Source: an uncultured Spartobacteria bacterium (GTDB lineage: Bacteria; Verrucomicrobiota; Verrucomicrobiia; Chthoniobacterales; Chthoniobacteraceae). Taken from it: a DNA stretch of 56,021 bases. Made by a program: the position numbers and the translations under genes. The DNA lies in assembly GCA_903919125.1 (NCBI GenBank), contig CAIXGS010000078.1, positions 1-56,021 on the forward strand, in the 5' to 3' direction. Below are positions 17,901 to 27,900 of the stretch, one piece after another (position 1 is the first letter of the stretch; the number at the start of each line of letters is the position of its first letter). The notes below the pieces were generated by a model. It searched no databases. It was not told the origin of the DNA and saw nothing but the letters and a program-made list of their open reading frames with translations.

Positions 17901-18924
17901 GTTCCACGGCTGGAAGGTTGTCGTCCTTGACCGTGTATTTCTGACCTTTGGCCGAAGCCCAAACCAACGGATCGCGATTCGCCGTCAACACATCGCGCTG
18001 CGCAAGTTCCTGACCGAGAATCTTCGCATTGGTGACTCCGGAATACGCAATGCGAGAACGTCCCCCGAAAATGTTGTATTGGTCTACCGTACGATAGCGA
18101 TGGTGCCATTGGACATTTTTCTCCAGCACCGCGGCTCGGAGCGTTTCGAGCGATGCATCCACGGTGGCATCCTTGCCAAATATGGCCTTGAACTGCATGG
18201 GAGCGAGCGCTTTATCTCCCTCTTCTGTAAGGTGGATTCCGTTAATGGTCAGCGGATGGGTTGCCTTCGCGAAGATCTCTTGGGATGCCGCAAACAAATC
18301 CACGAACTGGATCCCGTTGGTCTTGGCGACATCGGCCATCGCCTTGGTGTAGAGCGCCAAATTGGCGTTGTTCGCCGAGCCATCAGAAAAATGCGGGCTC
18401 TTCAGATTCTCCTGCGCAATGGGTGAGAACAGCACGACTCGCGGCTTTCCCTTCCCAAAGTCAGTCGAGGCTAAGTTTTTTAGATAAGCATCTAATTCGT
18501 TTTTGAAGCTATCCAATCCAGCCGCACCTTTGAAAGATTCGTTAAAACCCCAATAAGCAAACACGACATTTGCATGAAAATCGGCACCCGAAGTGTAGAT
18601 GATATCAGGCTTGGCTGGGTTGGGAGTCAGCAACCCAGGCGTCATATTCAGAAAATATTCCGTTGAGGGAACGTCATCAGAACGCGGATGAAGATTCACC
18701 TCATCCGTCGCAAACCCCAAATTACGCACCGTGAGGTTGTGGTCTGGATAAGCCTTGTGAATCAAGGTTTCAAGCCAGGCATGATGCTGCTGACGATCTG
18801 CCAAACCGCTGCCAACAAACGCGATATGATCTCCCTTTTGTAGCTCAAGCTTCTCTGCAAAAGCAGGCTGGGCGGCGACGACGGTCGTTGCCACTAGGGC
18901 GCTGGCAATACGGGATATTCTCAT
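14920..18924 (-). CDS. Secreted PVC-type multidomain protein: SGNH-like domain, dehydrogenase-type propeller, HEAT repeats, cupredoxin
   Basis: A 1334-residue protein when started at the ATG at 18924, which gives a clean signal peptide (MRISRIASALVATTVVAAQPAFA); the longer frame adds 50 unlikely residues. Order: an SGNH/GDSL-like domain (about 25-265; FVGSGLADRQQHHAW, FAYWGFNESF, NGIHLTEEG, canonical Ser and Asp weak or replaced); a propeller of the PVC membrane-bound dehydrogenase type (about 370-750; MAFDPKGRLWVAAWPNYP, FANPHGRVFDYWGNDLVTDATG, PDGSLYFMDWSQ); HEAT-like helical repeats (about 780-1160); and a C-terminal cupredoxin with H1218 in MPHNLVV and C1288-TFPGH1293 followed by GMLM, a type 1 copper site like azurin or plastocyanin. 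No CxxCH haem motif is present, although relatives often end in cytochrome c. It probably oxidises a sugar-like substrate and passes electrons to copper. Confidence 0.82.
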   Translation of the reverse strand: MRISRIASALVATTVVAAQPAFAEKLELQKGDHIAFVGSGLADRQQHHAWLETLIHKAYPDHNLTVRNLGFATDEVNLHPRSDDVPSTEYFLNMTPGLLTPNPAKPDIIYTSGADFHANVVFAYWGFNESFKGAAGLDSFKNELDAYLKNLASTDFGKGKPRVVLFSPIAQENLKSPHFSDGSANNANLALYTKAMADVAKTNGIQFVDLFAASQEIFAKATHPLTINGIHLTEEGDKALAPMQFKAIFGKDATVDASLETLRAAVLEKNVQWHHRYRTVDQYNIFGGRSRIAYSGVTNAKILGQELAQRDVLTANRDPLVWASAKGQKYTVKDDNLPAVELTPANRPEAIPYMSGEDAIKHLTLPAGCKVELVASEETFPEFVNPVQMAFDPKGRLWVAAWPNYPENAPTTKVFDKLLVIDLDPKTGKAAKITTWADGLNCPTGFQFHKDGVLVMQSPDLWFLRDSKGSGRADTKERVLHGLDAADSHHETNSICYEPGGAVYLSDGVFHRTNVETFNGPVRNTNGAIFRYEPMTGKFGRHVPYGFANPHGRVFDYWGNDLVTDATGNANYFGPAFSGHLDTGAHPGMQQFWTRPSRPCAGTTILSSRHFPDDWQGDFLNTNVISVQGIFRAKLTEEGSGIKGETLENLVSTDIAQNPNFRPSGITVAPDGSLYFMDWSQMLIGHLQHHLRDPNRDHAHGRLYRITFPERPLLKPKAVFGEPIVNLLELLKEPENDVRLRAKIELGGRDSKEVIAAVTKWEKALDKKDAAYEHNRLEALWVHQWHDSVNLQLLGEVLDSNEPRARAQAVRVLGYWRDRVPNAMALLKKAAGDQHMRVRLEAVRVASFFNGDAALPALDVAYAVLKQPTDYYIEYCFKETLKQLQSLRSEFALPSDPETLAIVLEKLTDDDLKKAPAIEPVLNARLGRKAMDAGAREGALKELAKLHGTSREVELVAALDRQDAKGNSGMGAADELAKLVGATPGTALAKARSGLVALAEKATQSGVRRAGWSGLILADSDPAATWKLATTEAARVSLIDAMSAVLDPGLRAKFQPILTEELAGAKLSGAALAAVVKALPLTGAANAPANFKVLADFLAKGQERTAAARSIMQLSRESWSAEAAAPAVESVLGWAKTVPAAKRTEQYFVETVQTAVELASLLDKERGVAVRKELRGLGVSVFVVKTVREQMRFDTTRIVVEAGKPFELIVENADVMPHNLVVVEPGTHVELATLVQTKRPDQLDKKGRAYVPEKDARVIEATRLLEPGQKENLKMKAPSKEGEYEFVCTFPGHGMLMWGKLIVTKNVETYLLEHPDAAKAELPSAAHGQMAASK

Positions 18925-19105
18925 AAAATGTTCTGGGTGTTTGAAGTAAAGCTGGGCGGGAAGTGAGTTATGACCCCACTGGAATCCGAGGGCGAATAGA
19001 TAACCAAAAATATCACCGCACCATAGGCGCAAAATACGGATGAGGGAATTAAGCGACATCCCATCAAAAGACATTCCAGCTTTGAACGCGCCTGGAGAGC
19101 CATTT

Positions 19106-20971
19106 CTATTTCGGAGTCACCGAAAGGCGTTCGAGCCACTGCGCGGTCTTTTCACGCAAAAGGTGCGGCAGCTCTTGAGTTTGTGTGTTGGGGAACGCCG
19201 CACCCGTGCTCGTTTCCAACTCGCTTCCCACCCCTGCCACGCCCTCAGCCGCGTGCTCTAAAAACGCCCTTGCGTCTTGCGTTAACACACTGTCCTGCTT
19301 GTTTTTACTCAACTCATTAAGACGCTGTTCCAACAACCACAGGTACTCGTAATCCTCCGCGCCCTTTCGCATCATTTCCCAACGCACCGAAGGCACCAAC
19401 CCCTTCCCTGCTGGGTCCGGATAAAATAACTGACCCATCCCCCAAACCGTGCCGCCTTTAAACTGGGGGTACACGAGCGCGGGTTCCTGCCACGCCTTCT
19501 CAAGTTCGCCCATCGTTTCAAAAGTAAGCCATCCGCGAGCACCGGTTTTCCAGCAGAGCCATCCAAGCGTGCGCGGCGCAACCATGGGATAATCGATGAA
19601 CGTGCGATAATTGTCGCAAAACGTGAGCACCCCACCACCAGCAGGCACCGGAAATTTTCCACTTCCCGCAGCCTCCAAATTGCGCAGGCACCACTGGTCA
19701 ATTTGTCCTTCCAACTCCGGCACAGGATTAGCCGTGCAAAATGTTTTCAATAGCGGCGCCGACTCTCGAATCAACCCGACGAGACTCCGGATGACCGCGT
19801 AGTTATTCTGCGGGAGATCACGCTCCATCCCCTCACCCGCAACGTGGCGTGTGTACGGTTCATCCATTGTCGAAACGAGCACCCTTCCCGCCCATCCTCG
19901 GCGCTCAACCACCGCATTGACCGCCTTTAAGTAACTCGCGAAAAGCGTTTTGAATTCAGCAGTCAAAGCGCCTTCTTCATTACAAACCAATGCTCCCGGC
20001 AAACCCGGCGCAGGAAAAGCCGGCCAGCGTTGGCGAAGGACGGCAGGGAAATGCCACAGAAAGTATACCCCCTGCATCAGCCCACGCTCTGAGCCCCACA
20101 CCGGCAAAAACACCTGCGGTAACTTCATCTCATCCAAAATATACGAGGCTTCTTTCTCCCAACCACTCAGGTCTACGGAAAGTTCAGGCCCAGCCAAAAC
20201 TCGCAACTCCGGAGCAGGCAGAATCGGCTCGGGCGTCTGGCGATGTGCAGCAAAATCCTCATAAAGCGGGCGTCCACCTGCTGGGGTCGATAGCTTTGCG
20301 ATTTGGTTTGCAGAATAGTACGCCGTATTGAGCAAAGGAGAGGGCTGCGGCAGCGCAAAACTACGCACCGTCAGTTCTACCGGTATATGCACGGGAACCT
20401 CCAACGCTGGGGGCATCCAACCTTCTTTCCGAAAGCTGACGATCGCCTCGCCATGATATAATCCAGCCGAGATTCCTCTGGGCACATTCACCGCCACCCA
20501 AAACTGTAAGTTATGAGCCGGACGCACCGCCGCGAGACCGCTCAAAAGAGGATCAGGGAACAATCCGGTACCGGTTTCAAACGGCATTTTCTGTGCGATT
20601 CGTGTGCCACTGGGTTCGTCGATATAAATGTAGCCGAGGTGGCGCGCGGGAAGCTTCTGAGCCGGGATCACGGTGCCGTTTGGGCCCGTAAGTGCAGACA
20701 GGCGCACCTCAACTTCACGCAGCGGCACCTCAGGACGCAGCACCAAAAGGAAGGGCTCCGTCTCACCCTGAGCGGCACTCAATTCCACCTTCGTTGCCCT
20801 TGTTCCCTCAGACGGTTGCTCGTTCGCCTTAATCTTTTCGGGAGGATAAACCAAATAAATACGATGCTTCCAACCCTCCGAAATAAGATTAGCGGAGACA
20901 GTTGCAGCAGTGAGTTGAAGCAGCGCTCCAAACCAGAATAGTAAAAATAAAATAGCGAGGCGCATCTTCAT
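19106..20971 (-). CDS. Secreted DUF4091 / GH123-like glycoside hydrolase
   Basis: A 621-residue protein with an N-terminal signal peptide (hydrophobic run LAILFLLFWFGALLQLTAA). An N-terminal beta-sandwich (about 30-230; VELSAAQGETEPFLLVLRP, VNVPRGISAGLYHGEAIV) precedes a barrel domain ending in LGWLCWKTGARGWLTFE, WGMGQLFYPDPAGKGLVPSVRWEMMRKGAEDYEYLWLLEQ. This ending is typical of the DUF4091/GH123-type proteins. The substrate is not predictable; GH123 enzymes are beta-N-acetylgalactosaminidases. A candidate catalytic region is the STMDEP stretch (near residue 365). It lies 181 bases upstream of the copper-domain protein on the same strand and may be expressed with it as part of polysaccharide breakdown. 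Confidence 0.75.
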   Translation of the reverse strand: MKMRLAILFLLFWFGALLQLTAATVSANLISEGWKHRIYLVYPPEKIKANEQPSEGTRATKVELSAAQGETEPFLLVLRPEVPLREVEVRLSALTGPNGTVIPAQKLPARHLGYIYIDEPSGTRIAQKMPFETGTGLFPDPLLSGLAAVRPAHNLQFWVAVNVPRGISAGLYHGEAIVSFRKEGWMPPALEVPVHIPVELTVRSFALPQPSPLLNTAYYSANQIAKLSTPAGGRPLYEDFAAHRQTPEPILPAPELRVLAGPELSVDLSGWEKEASYILDEMKLPQVFLPVWGSERGLMQGVYFLWHFPAVLRQRWPAFPAPGLPGALVCNEEGALTAEFKTLFASYLKAVNAVVERRGWAGRVLVSTMDEPYTRHVAGEGMERDLPQNNYAVIRSLVGLIRESAPLLKTFCTANPVPELEGQIDQWCLRNLEAAGSGKFPVPAGGGVLTFCDNYRTFIDYPMVAPRTLGWLCWKTGARGWLTFETMGELEKAWQEPALVYPQFKGGTVWGMGQLFYPDPAGKGLVPSVRWEMMRKGAEDYEYLWLLEQRLNELSKNKQDSVLTQDARAFLEHAAEGVAGVGSELETSTGAAFPNTQTQELPHLLREKTAQWLERLSVTPK

Positions 20972-21068
20972 TCCGTCTCCCAGCTGATAATTGACTTGTT
21001 ATCGCATGGGAATCTTTAACGCCTCTCTAAAGAAAGTAAGACTTTATGGTTAAGGGGTTTTAATATTT

Positions 21069-21914
21069 TTAAGATTTGGGCGGCAGCAATGCGATTCCGC
21101 CGTCCACGAACTCGATGCGTCTGGCCCGAAAGAGTCCGCCAAGAGCTTGTTTGAAGGCTTTTTTGCTCGTTTGAAATTGTGCGCGAATGACCTCCGGAGG
21201 CGTCTTATCGTCTAGGGGAAGGCGTCCACCGGCGGCCCTGAGTGCTTCCAAAATATTATCTCTTAGAGGCTTAACGCGCTGATAACCCGCCGCGTCCACA
21301 CTCAAATCAATCTTGCCGTCAGGACGAATTTTACGCACGAAAGCGTCCATTTCATCTCCGGGCACCAGTGGCGATGGAATCTCGTTCTTGTACAACAAAC
21401 CCCAGTGGGCGTGGCGAATCACCGCTTTATATCCAAGCTCTGTTTCCTCTGCGATAACGACTTCCACTTTTTCGCCCTCGGCAAAATCAGGCTCAGCCAG
21501 ATTCAGGTGCTTCGCAAAACGCATCGTCGCCATCAACCGCCCGGAGACTTCGTCCAGCACGACCATCGCCACCACCCAGTCTCCCATTTGAGGCGTCTGC
21601 GTCTGCTCACGCAACGGCAGCAGCAAGTCCTTCTCCAGTCCCCAATCTAAAAATGCCCCCACCCCGCCCCGCACTCCCACCACCTGAAATCCTGCCACCT
21701 GCATCAACTCTGCCACCGGATTCAACGTCGTCGCCAACAGCCGATCCTCCGAATCATGATGCAAAAAAACCTGAATCTCGTCGCCAATAGCCATGTCAGC
21801 AGTCGCGTACTTCCGAGGTAAAAGAACTTCCCCCAAATTCAATGCATCGAGGTAAAAGCCCTGCGGCATTTCGCGCAGCACGCTAAGAGTGTGTTTTGTA
21901 CCGAGAACAACCAT
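21069..21914 (-). CDS. cvfB: CvfB-family S1 RNA-binding protein
   Basis: A 281-residue protein with several S1-like OB-fold domains in tandem and a C-terminal winged-helix. Seen motifs: GFYLDALNLGEVLLPRKYA with GDEIQVFLHHDSEDRLLATT in the first domain, VGVRGGVGAFLDWGLEKDLLLP in the next S1 domain, GLLYKNEIPSPLVPGDEMDAFVRKIRPDGKIDLS in the third, and TPPEVIRAQFQTSKKAFKQALGGLFRARRIEF at the end. This is the whole CvfB/YitL pattern at normal length. Relatives bind RNA and affect virulence-gene expression in Gram-positive bacteria; the role here is unknown. It is divergent from rapA with about 100 bases between. Confidence 0.9.
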   Translation of the reverse strand: MVVLGTKHTLSVLREMPQGFYLDALNLGEVLLPRKYATADMAIGDEIQVFLHHDSEDRLLATTLNPVAELMQVAGFQVVGVRGGVGAFLDWGLEKDLLLPLREQTQTPQMGDWVVAMVVLDEVSGRLMATMRFAKHLNLAEPDFAEGEKVEVVIAEETELGYKAVIRHAHWGLLYKNEIPSPLVPGDEMDAFVRKIRPDGKIDLSVDAAGYQRVKPLRDNILEALRAAGGRLPLDDKTPPEVIRAQFQTSKKAFKQALGGLFRARRIEFVDGGIALLPPKS

Positions 21915-22016
21915 GAGGCGCGCATTCTAAAGGGCCGAAGCCGCAAGGACACCGTTTTTAATCGCAACGAGCTTCCAGCCGTCTCCCAACCCCGTTAGGG
22001 TGCGACCCGCTTTTCT

Positions 22017-24764
22017 ATGGATAACCAACGGATGCTGGCCGGCCAGCGGATTGTGAGTGATACGGAACCCGAACTGGGGCTTGGGATTGTGCTCAAAACT
22101 GACGCCTCGAGGATGGAGGTGTTTTTCCCCGCAACTGGGGAGCAACGGCAGTACGCCTTGAAGAACGCACCATTGCGCAGGGTGCGTTTCAAGGACGGTG
22201 ACCGCCTGAAGTTGCACAGTGGGGAATCTTTTGTGGTGGATGCGGTTGAAGAACGGGACGGTCTGTTATTTTACCACGCAGGGGATAAGGAAATCCCGGA
22301 AGCGCATCTTTCGGACACCATTAGCTTCAGCTCACCCGAAGAGCGCTTGCTCGCTGGCCAAGTCGACGATTTGTACGCCTTTGACCTTCGGGCAGAGTCC
22401 TTGGGGCGCCGGGCTGCGATCTTGCAAAACCCTGTGCGGGGATTTCTTGGGGGGCGCGTGGACTTACTTGCTCACCAGATGTTTATCGCGAACGAAGTAG
22501 CGACACGACCTCAGCCTCGAGTGCTGCTCGCGGACGAAGTCGGTCTAGGGAAGACAATCGAGGCTGGGCTTATTTTGCACAGACTTCATCTCAGTGGCCG
22601 CGCTGGGCGGGTGCTTGTTTTACTTCCAGAACCTTTGATTCACCAATGGTTTGTCGAAATGTGGCGACGCTTCAATCTGCTCTTCAGTATTTTCGACGCC
22701 GAGCGGTGTCTTGCAGTGGAGGCGACCCAACCTGGGGTGAACCCGTTTCTAGAAAATCAGTTGGTCATCACAAGCGTCGCTTTCTTAGCAGGCGACCCAG
22801 CGCGCGGCGCGCAAGCGGCGGAGGCTGGTTGGGATTTATTGGTCGTGGACGAGGCGCATCACTTGCGGTGGAGTGCCGCTGATCCAAGCGTGGAATATAC
22901 GCTCGTCGAAACGCTTGCGTCGAAGATTCAGAGTCTGCTTCTGCTCACGGCCACGCCCCAGCAGCTCGGACCAGAAAGCCACTTTGCTCGTCTAAGACTC
23001 CTAGATCCTGCCCGTTACTCCGACTTGGAACGCTTCACAGCGGAGGCGGCTCACTACGAAGTTGTGGCAGCGACCGTCGACCGACTGCTTTCCGGTGAGG
23101 TGCCAACGCCCAAGGATACCAAGTTTTTCGGGGCGCATTCGAAACGCATTCAGGACTGGTGCAAGGCACTGCAATCCGGAGACGAATCCGTCCGACAGCC
23201 CCTCCTTGTGGCGCTCCTAGACGCGTTTGGCACTGGGCGGGTCATGTTTCGAAATACGCGAGCGGCGTTATCTGGGTTCCCTGAACGCAAAGCTCTCTTG
23301 GAGAAAATTAAGCCGGGCAAGGACGGGAACGCCTTTGGAGCCAAGATCAAGTGGTTGGTTTCTTTCCTTAAAGAGAAGCCGGATGCCAAGGTGCTCTTGA
23401 TTTGCAAAACCCGCCGTCTTGCCGAGCGGATTCATACGGAACTTCAAGCCGAGATTGCGGTGCCCGCCGGTTTGTTCCACGAAGGCCTCACGCTCATTCA
23501 AAGAGATCGCAACGCCGCATTTTTTGCGGAACCGGAAGGGGCGCGTCTTTTGATTTGCTCCGAAATTGGCAGTGAAGGCCGCAACTTTCAATTCGCCCAC
23601 GACCTGGTACTCTTCGATCTGCCAGCAGATCCCGAATTACTCGAACAGCGAATCGGGCGCCTCGACCGCATTGGGCAGACGGCAACGATTCAAATCCACG
23701 TTCCCTATTTGACTGGCACTGAGGAGGAGGTTTTGGCGCGCTGGTACCACGAGGGACTGGGCGCTTTTGAAGCGACGCCTCATGGGGCTGCAGCCATTGC
23801 CGCAATGCAACGCTCAGATTTGGATGCGCTTTGCGAGGAATTCGAGCCCCCGCAACTCAAGACTTTCATCAAGCAGACTACGACATTGCGGGCGAAAGTT
23901 GCCGTGCAGCTAAAGCACGGATACGACAGACTCTTGGAGCGTAGTTCCTGCAGGATGCCGGAGGCGAACCAGGTGCTGGAGGCGATCAGAGCGGCTGACA
24001 GCGACGCCTCCTTTGAGTCCTTCTTCATGCGATTACTCGACTTCTTGGGCATCGGCGCAGAGCCCCAAGGCGCAGAGCACCGCAGTTTTCTTCTGCAACC
24101 CGGCTTTTTACAGAAGGAGCCGCTGCCGGGCCTCCCAGTTGATGGCCTTGTGGGAACTTTCGAGCGCGGGCGGGCACTGAGCCGAGAAGATGTGAGTTTT
24201 CTGAGCGCCGACCATCCTCTGGTGGCGGGGGCGCTGGAAATGATGCTGGGTGGAGAGTCGGGTAACTCGTCGTTTGGAGTCTGGAAAGGCGGTGGGAAAG
24301 AGTCGCTATTGCTCGAAGTGTATGCCGTGGTGGAGTGCGTCGCACAAACGTCCCTTCACTCCGATCGTTTTTTTCCCGCTACGCCCGTAAGAGTGCTGGT
24401 GGACCATGAATCAAACGATCTCACCGATGAGTTTCCGGCAAGCGCCCTAGTGCTTGAGGCGGGAGAAAGCACACGGTTACTGGAGAAGGCGGTGGTGCGG
24501 CGGAAATTGATTCCCACGATGTTGGCCAAGGCGCAAGAACTAGCCAATGCACGAGCCAAAACGTTCACAGAAACGGCGACGGCCCTGATGAACGCTCAAT
24601 TGAGAGCCGAGATCAGTCGTTTGGAGGAACTCAGCGAGCTCAACGACCATGTGCGCCCCGAGGAAGCTGCGATGTTGGAGGCTCAGCGCGCGGCTTTGGA
24701 AGCAGCATTTGCAAATGCACGTCCTCGCGTCGATGCTTTACGCCTGATCCTGCGCACCCCCTGA
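22017..24764 (+). CDS. rapA: RNA polymerase-associated protein RapA (SNF2-family ATPase)
   Basis: A 915-residue protein with the RapA layout. An N-terminal Tudor-like region (about 1-110) is followed by the SNF2 helicase core: motif I ADEVGLGKT with K179, motif II D278-EAH281, motif III LLLTATPQQ, the long insertion, and the helicase C part with ICSEIGSEGRNFQFAHDLVLFDLP and EQRIGRLDRIGQ. The C-terminal spacer domain reaches the end. RapA binds RNA polymerase and uses ATP to help recycle it after transcription. The family is best known from gammaproteobacteria but is wider. It starts 102 bases from the divergent cvfB gene. No helper gene is seen. Confidence 0.92.
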   Translation: MDNQRMLAGQRIVSDTEPELGLGIVLKTDASRMEVFFPATGEQRQYALKNAPLRRVRFKDGDRLKLHSGESFVVDAVEERDGLLFYHAGDKEIPEAHLSDTISFSSPEERLLAGQVDDLYAFDLRAESLGRRAAILQNPVRGFLGGRVDLLAHQMFIANEVATRPQPRVLLADEVGLGKTIEAGLILHRLHLSGRAGRVLVLLPEPLIHQWFVEMWRRFNLLFSIFDAERCLAVEATQPGVNPFLENQLVITSVAFLAGDPARGAQAAEAGWDLLVVDEAHHLRWSAADPSVEYTLVETLASKIQSLLLLTATPQQLGPESHFARLRLLDPARYSDLERFTAEAAHYEVVAATVDRLLSGEVPTPKDTKFFGAHSKRIQDWCKALQSGDESVRQPLLVALLDAFGTGRVMFRNTRAALSGFPERKALLEKIKPGKDGNAFGAKIKWLVSFLKEKPDAKVLLICKTRRLAERIHTELQAEIAVPAGLFHEGLTLIQRDRNAAFFAEPEGARLLICSEIGSEGRNFQFAHDLVLFDLPADPELLEQRIGRLDRIGQTATIQIHVPYLTGTEEEVLARWYHEGLGAFEATPHGAAAIAAMQRSDLDALCEEFEPPQLKTFIKQTTTLRAKVAVQLKHGYDRLLERSSCRMPEANQVLEAIRAADSDASFESFFMRLLDFLGIGAEPQGAEHRSFLLQPGFLQKEPLPGLPVDGLVGTFERGRALSREDVSFLSADHPLVAGALEMMLGGESGNSSFGVWKGGGKESLLLEVYAVVECVAQTSLHSDRFFPATPVRVLVDHESNDLTDEFPASALVLEAGESTRLLEKAVVRRKLIPTMLAKAQELANARAKTFTETATALMNAQLRAEISRLEELSELNDHVRPEEAAMLEAQRAALEAAFANARPRVDALRLILRTP

Positions 24765-24903
24765 TGCAGCGGTGTGCCCGAGTGCCCTGTTGCAGTTGCA
24801 AGAAGTTCGCGGGCACAATTGCTGCTACTCTTCCCGAGGCAACTCGCGGGATGGCGGCTCAGCTTCATTCTCCTTTTGCCTCATATCGCCTCATATCGTT
24901 TAG

Positions 24904-27900
24904 ATGAAATCAAAAATCCAAGAAAGAACGGCTAAACCGTCTTATAAGCCCATTTCAATTCCAACGGCGACGACAGCGAGTTCACCGATATTACAAAAAT
25001 TGCTGAAGGATATTGATAAGGGCAAAATGGATCTTGGGGAATTAATAGCCGCCGCTGAATCGTTAAAGGCTACAGGCGAAGTCGAATCAAGCGTCGCACT
25101 CTATTCGGCTTGGTTAAGTAAAACCACATCCCCCTTGCGCTATGTCGCGCTTTTTAACCAAGCGGTGGGCCTCGCCCAATTAGGACGAGACGTTGAAGCC
25201 GCAACGACCTACGGAGCGGCCGTTGCTCTGAAATCCGACTTCCCAGAGGCGCGGGTAAATCTCGGGCTGACTCTAGAAAAACAAGGGCACCCGAAGGAAG
25301 CCCTCGAACAGTGGAAGGCAGTCTACGACCAACCCTCCACTCCGGTGGCAATGTTGACCACAGCACTCAACCACACAGGGCGTCTGCTCGAGGAAACTCG
25401 CGAATATGAACTGGCCGAGCAGGCTCTGACTCGCAGTCTGGCGGTGAACCACAATCAGCCTGACGCCCTACAGCATTGGGTGCACTTACGCCAGAAACAG
25501 TGTAAATGGCCCGTTTACTCCGAGCTTCCGGGCATTTCCAGGGCGGACATGCTCCTAGCGACCTCCCCGCTAGCCATGCTGGCCGAGGCCGATGATCCCG
25601 CGCTTCAGTTGCTTTCAGCCCAATCTTTTGCACACAGAAAATTATCCTTTCCCGAAGCCCGCCTCTGCGAAGGACGCCGCTACCATCACAGGCGGTTGCG
25701 TGTCGGCTATCTCTCTTCAGACTTTTGCGTACACGCCGTAGGACTGCTTTTAGCGGAGTTGTTTGAAAATCAAGATCGCTCCCAATTTGAGACGTACGGA
25801 TTCTGCGTTTCAAGAGAGGATGGCTCTGCGCACCGGCAACGAATCATTGCCTCGCTGGAACATTTTGAGCGGGTCGGCCACCTATCGGATGAACAAATTG
25901 CACGGCGTATTCTGGAATGTGAGATTGACATTTTAGTGGACTTGAACGGCCTGAGCTCCGGCACCCGCGTGGCAGTTCTGGGCTACCGCCCTGCGCCAGT
26001 TCAGGCAACATGGCTGGGCTTCATCGGCACGACCGCACTGCCGTACATTGATTTTGTCATCGCTGATGCCTTCGCTATTCCGGAGGATCTCGCGTCCTAC
26101 TACCGCGAAAAACCGCTATATTTACCCCATAGCTTTCTCCCCAGTGACAGCCGGAGGGAGGTGGGCGCGAATACAAACAGGGCTGCCCATTATTTACCTG
26201 AGGATCAATTCGTCTTTGCGTCGTTTAATAATATTTATAAGCTAAATCCGCGGATGTTCCAAGCGTGGATGGATATTTTACTCCGCGTCCCAAACAGTGT
26301 GTTGTGGCTTTTGGATGACAACCGTTGGGCGACTGCGAATTTAACTGAATTCGCACGAAGCCGTGGAGTAGATCCCAAACGGCTCATTTTTGCGGGTCGG
26401 ATCGATCCTCGGGATCATCTCGCTCGCCTTCCCCTCGCCGATTTGTTCCTAGACAACCACCCATACAACGCGGGCTCCACCGCCCATGACGTCTTGTCCA
26501 AGGGACTGCCCATGCTGACCCTCAGTGGGCGCACATTCGTTTCACGCATGGGAGGAAGCCTCCTAACCGCCCTCGGCTTGCCCGAATTGATCGCCCATTC
26601 CCACGAGGAATACGTCGAAAAAGCGGTTCAAATCGCCTCGATCCCAGGCCGCGCTCCGCAGTTGCGTGAGCATTTACTTTCTGCGCAAAAAAAAGCGAAC
26701 GCGCCCACCGCAAAACTGTTCGCACATAACTTGGAACGTTTATTCCTCAAAGCGGCAGGCCGCGAAATCGCCGAAACGCCCTCCAAACGCGTCAAACGGA
26801 CTCCGAACGAGCGTTCGTTACTCGTAAGAGGCTGGCGCGATATCAATCATTCTTATTCTTTAGTAAATCAATTTCAATTGATTGAACTACTCAAGAAAAA
26901 GGAACTTCACTTATCACACGAAGATCTCCCCTACCACTCTCCTAACTGGTCGCCCTCCCAAAATAGCGTTGGTTTTAGTTCAGAAACGTCTCAGAAACTT
27001 TCTTCGATTCCGGCGCATCACGGAGAAGAAGCGGACGTGGTTTTCAGCATTTCCTCCCCTTTCTCCCTTTACCGAGGGCCCGCGAAAAAAGTGGTTACGT
27101 TCATGGTGACCGAACTGGGCTTAGATCAAAGTAGCCTCACGCCAGACAGCCAGAATATAGCCGCCTTTTCAGAAGGGCGCAACTGGGTGGTTACGCCATC
27201 CCATTGGTCAAAGAAGAAGCTCGAGCTTGGAGGGATCGCCCCCGATCGAATCAAAGTAATTCCTCATGGCGTAGACCGGCAGATTTTCCGTTCACCCACG
27301 CCGCAGGAGCGAGAAATGGGCCGCAGCCAACTAGGCCTCGCCCCGGATGACTTTGCATTCCTCAACGTGGGAGGTGCTTTCTGGAACAAGGGGGGCGACT
27401 TGCTACTGCGCGCCTTCGCGGAGGTGCGAAAGAAGCACCGCAACGCCAAATTAGTGATCAAGGACAACCGGGGACTGTACGGACGTACCGCGGATCAGCT
27501 GGTCTCTTCGGTTCAGGAGTCTCATCCCGGATTGCTGACCCCTGATGTTCTTCAGGGCGTCGTTGTATTGCCAACCGCGCTCACCATGGAACAGCTGCGT
27601 TTGCTTTACGGCGCATCGGATCTCTACGTGTCGCCCTACCGCGCAGAGGGCTTCAATTTACCCGTGTTGGAATCCATGGCTTGCGGCCTGAAAGTCATCG
27701 TTACCGAAGGCGGTGCAACCGATGACTTTTTCTTCCCAGAGGTTTGTACTTCAGTGAAGAGCACATTCACGGATCACACCAAAACAGCGCTGAATACCAA
27801 AGGCGACTTTCTTGAACCCGATTTAGAAGATTTAACAAATAAAATGATGGCTGCAGTTGAAGCGGGAAATCCCTCTCAAAACGCCATCTCACCGGCACTA

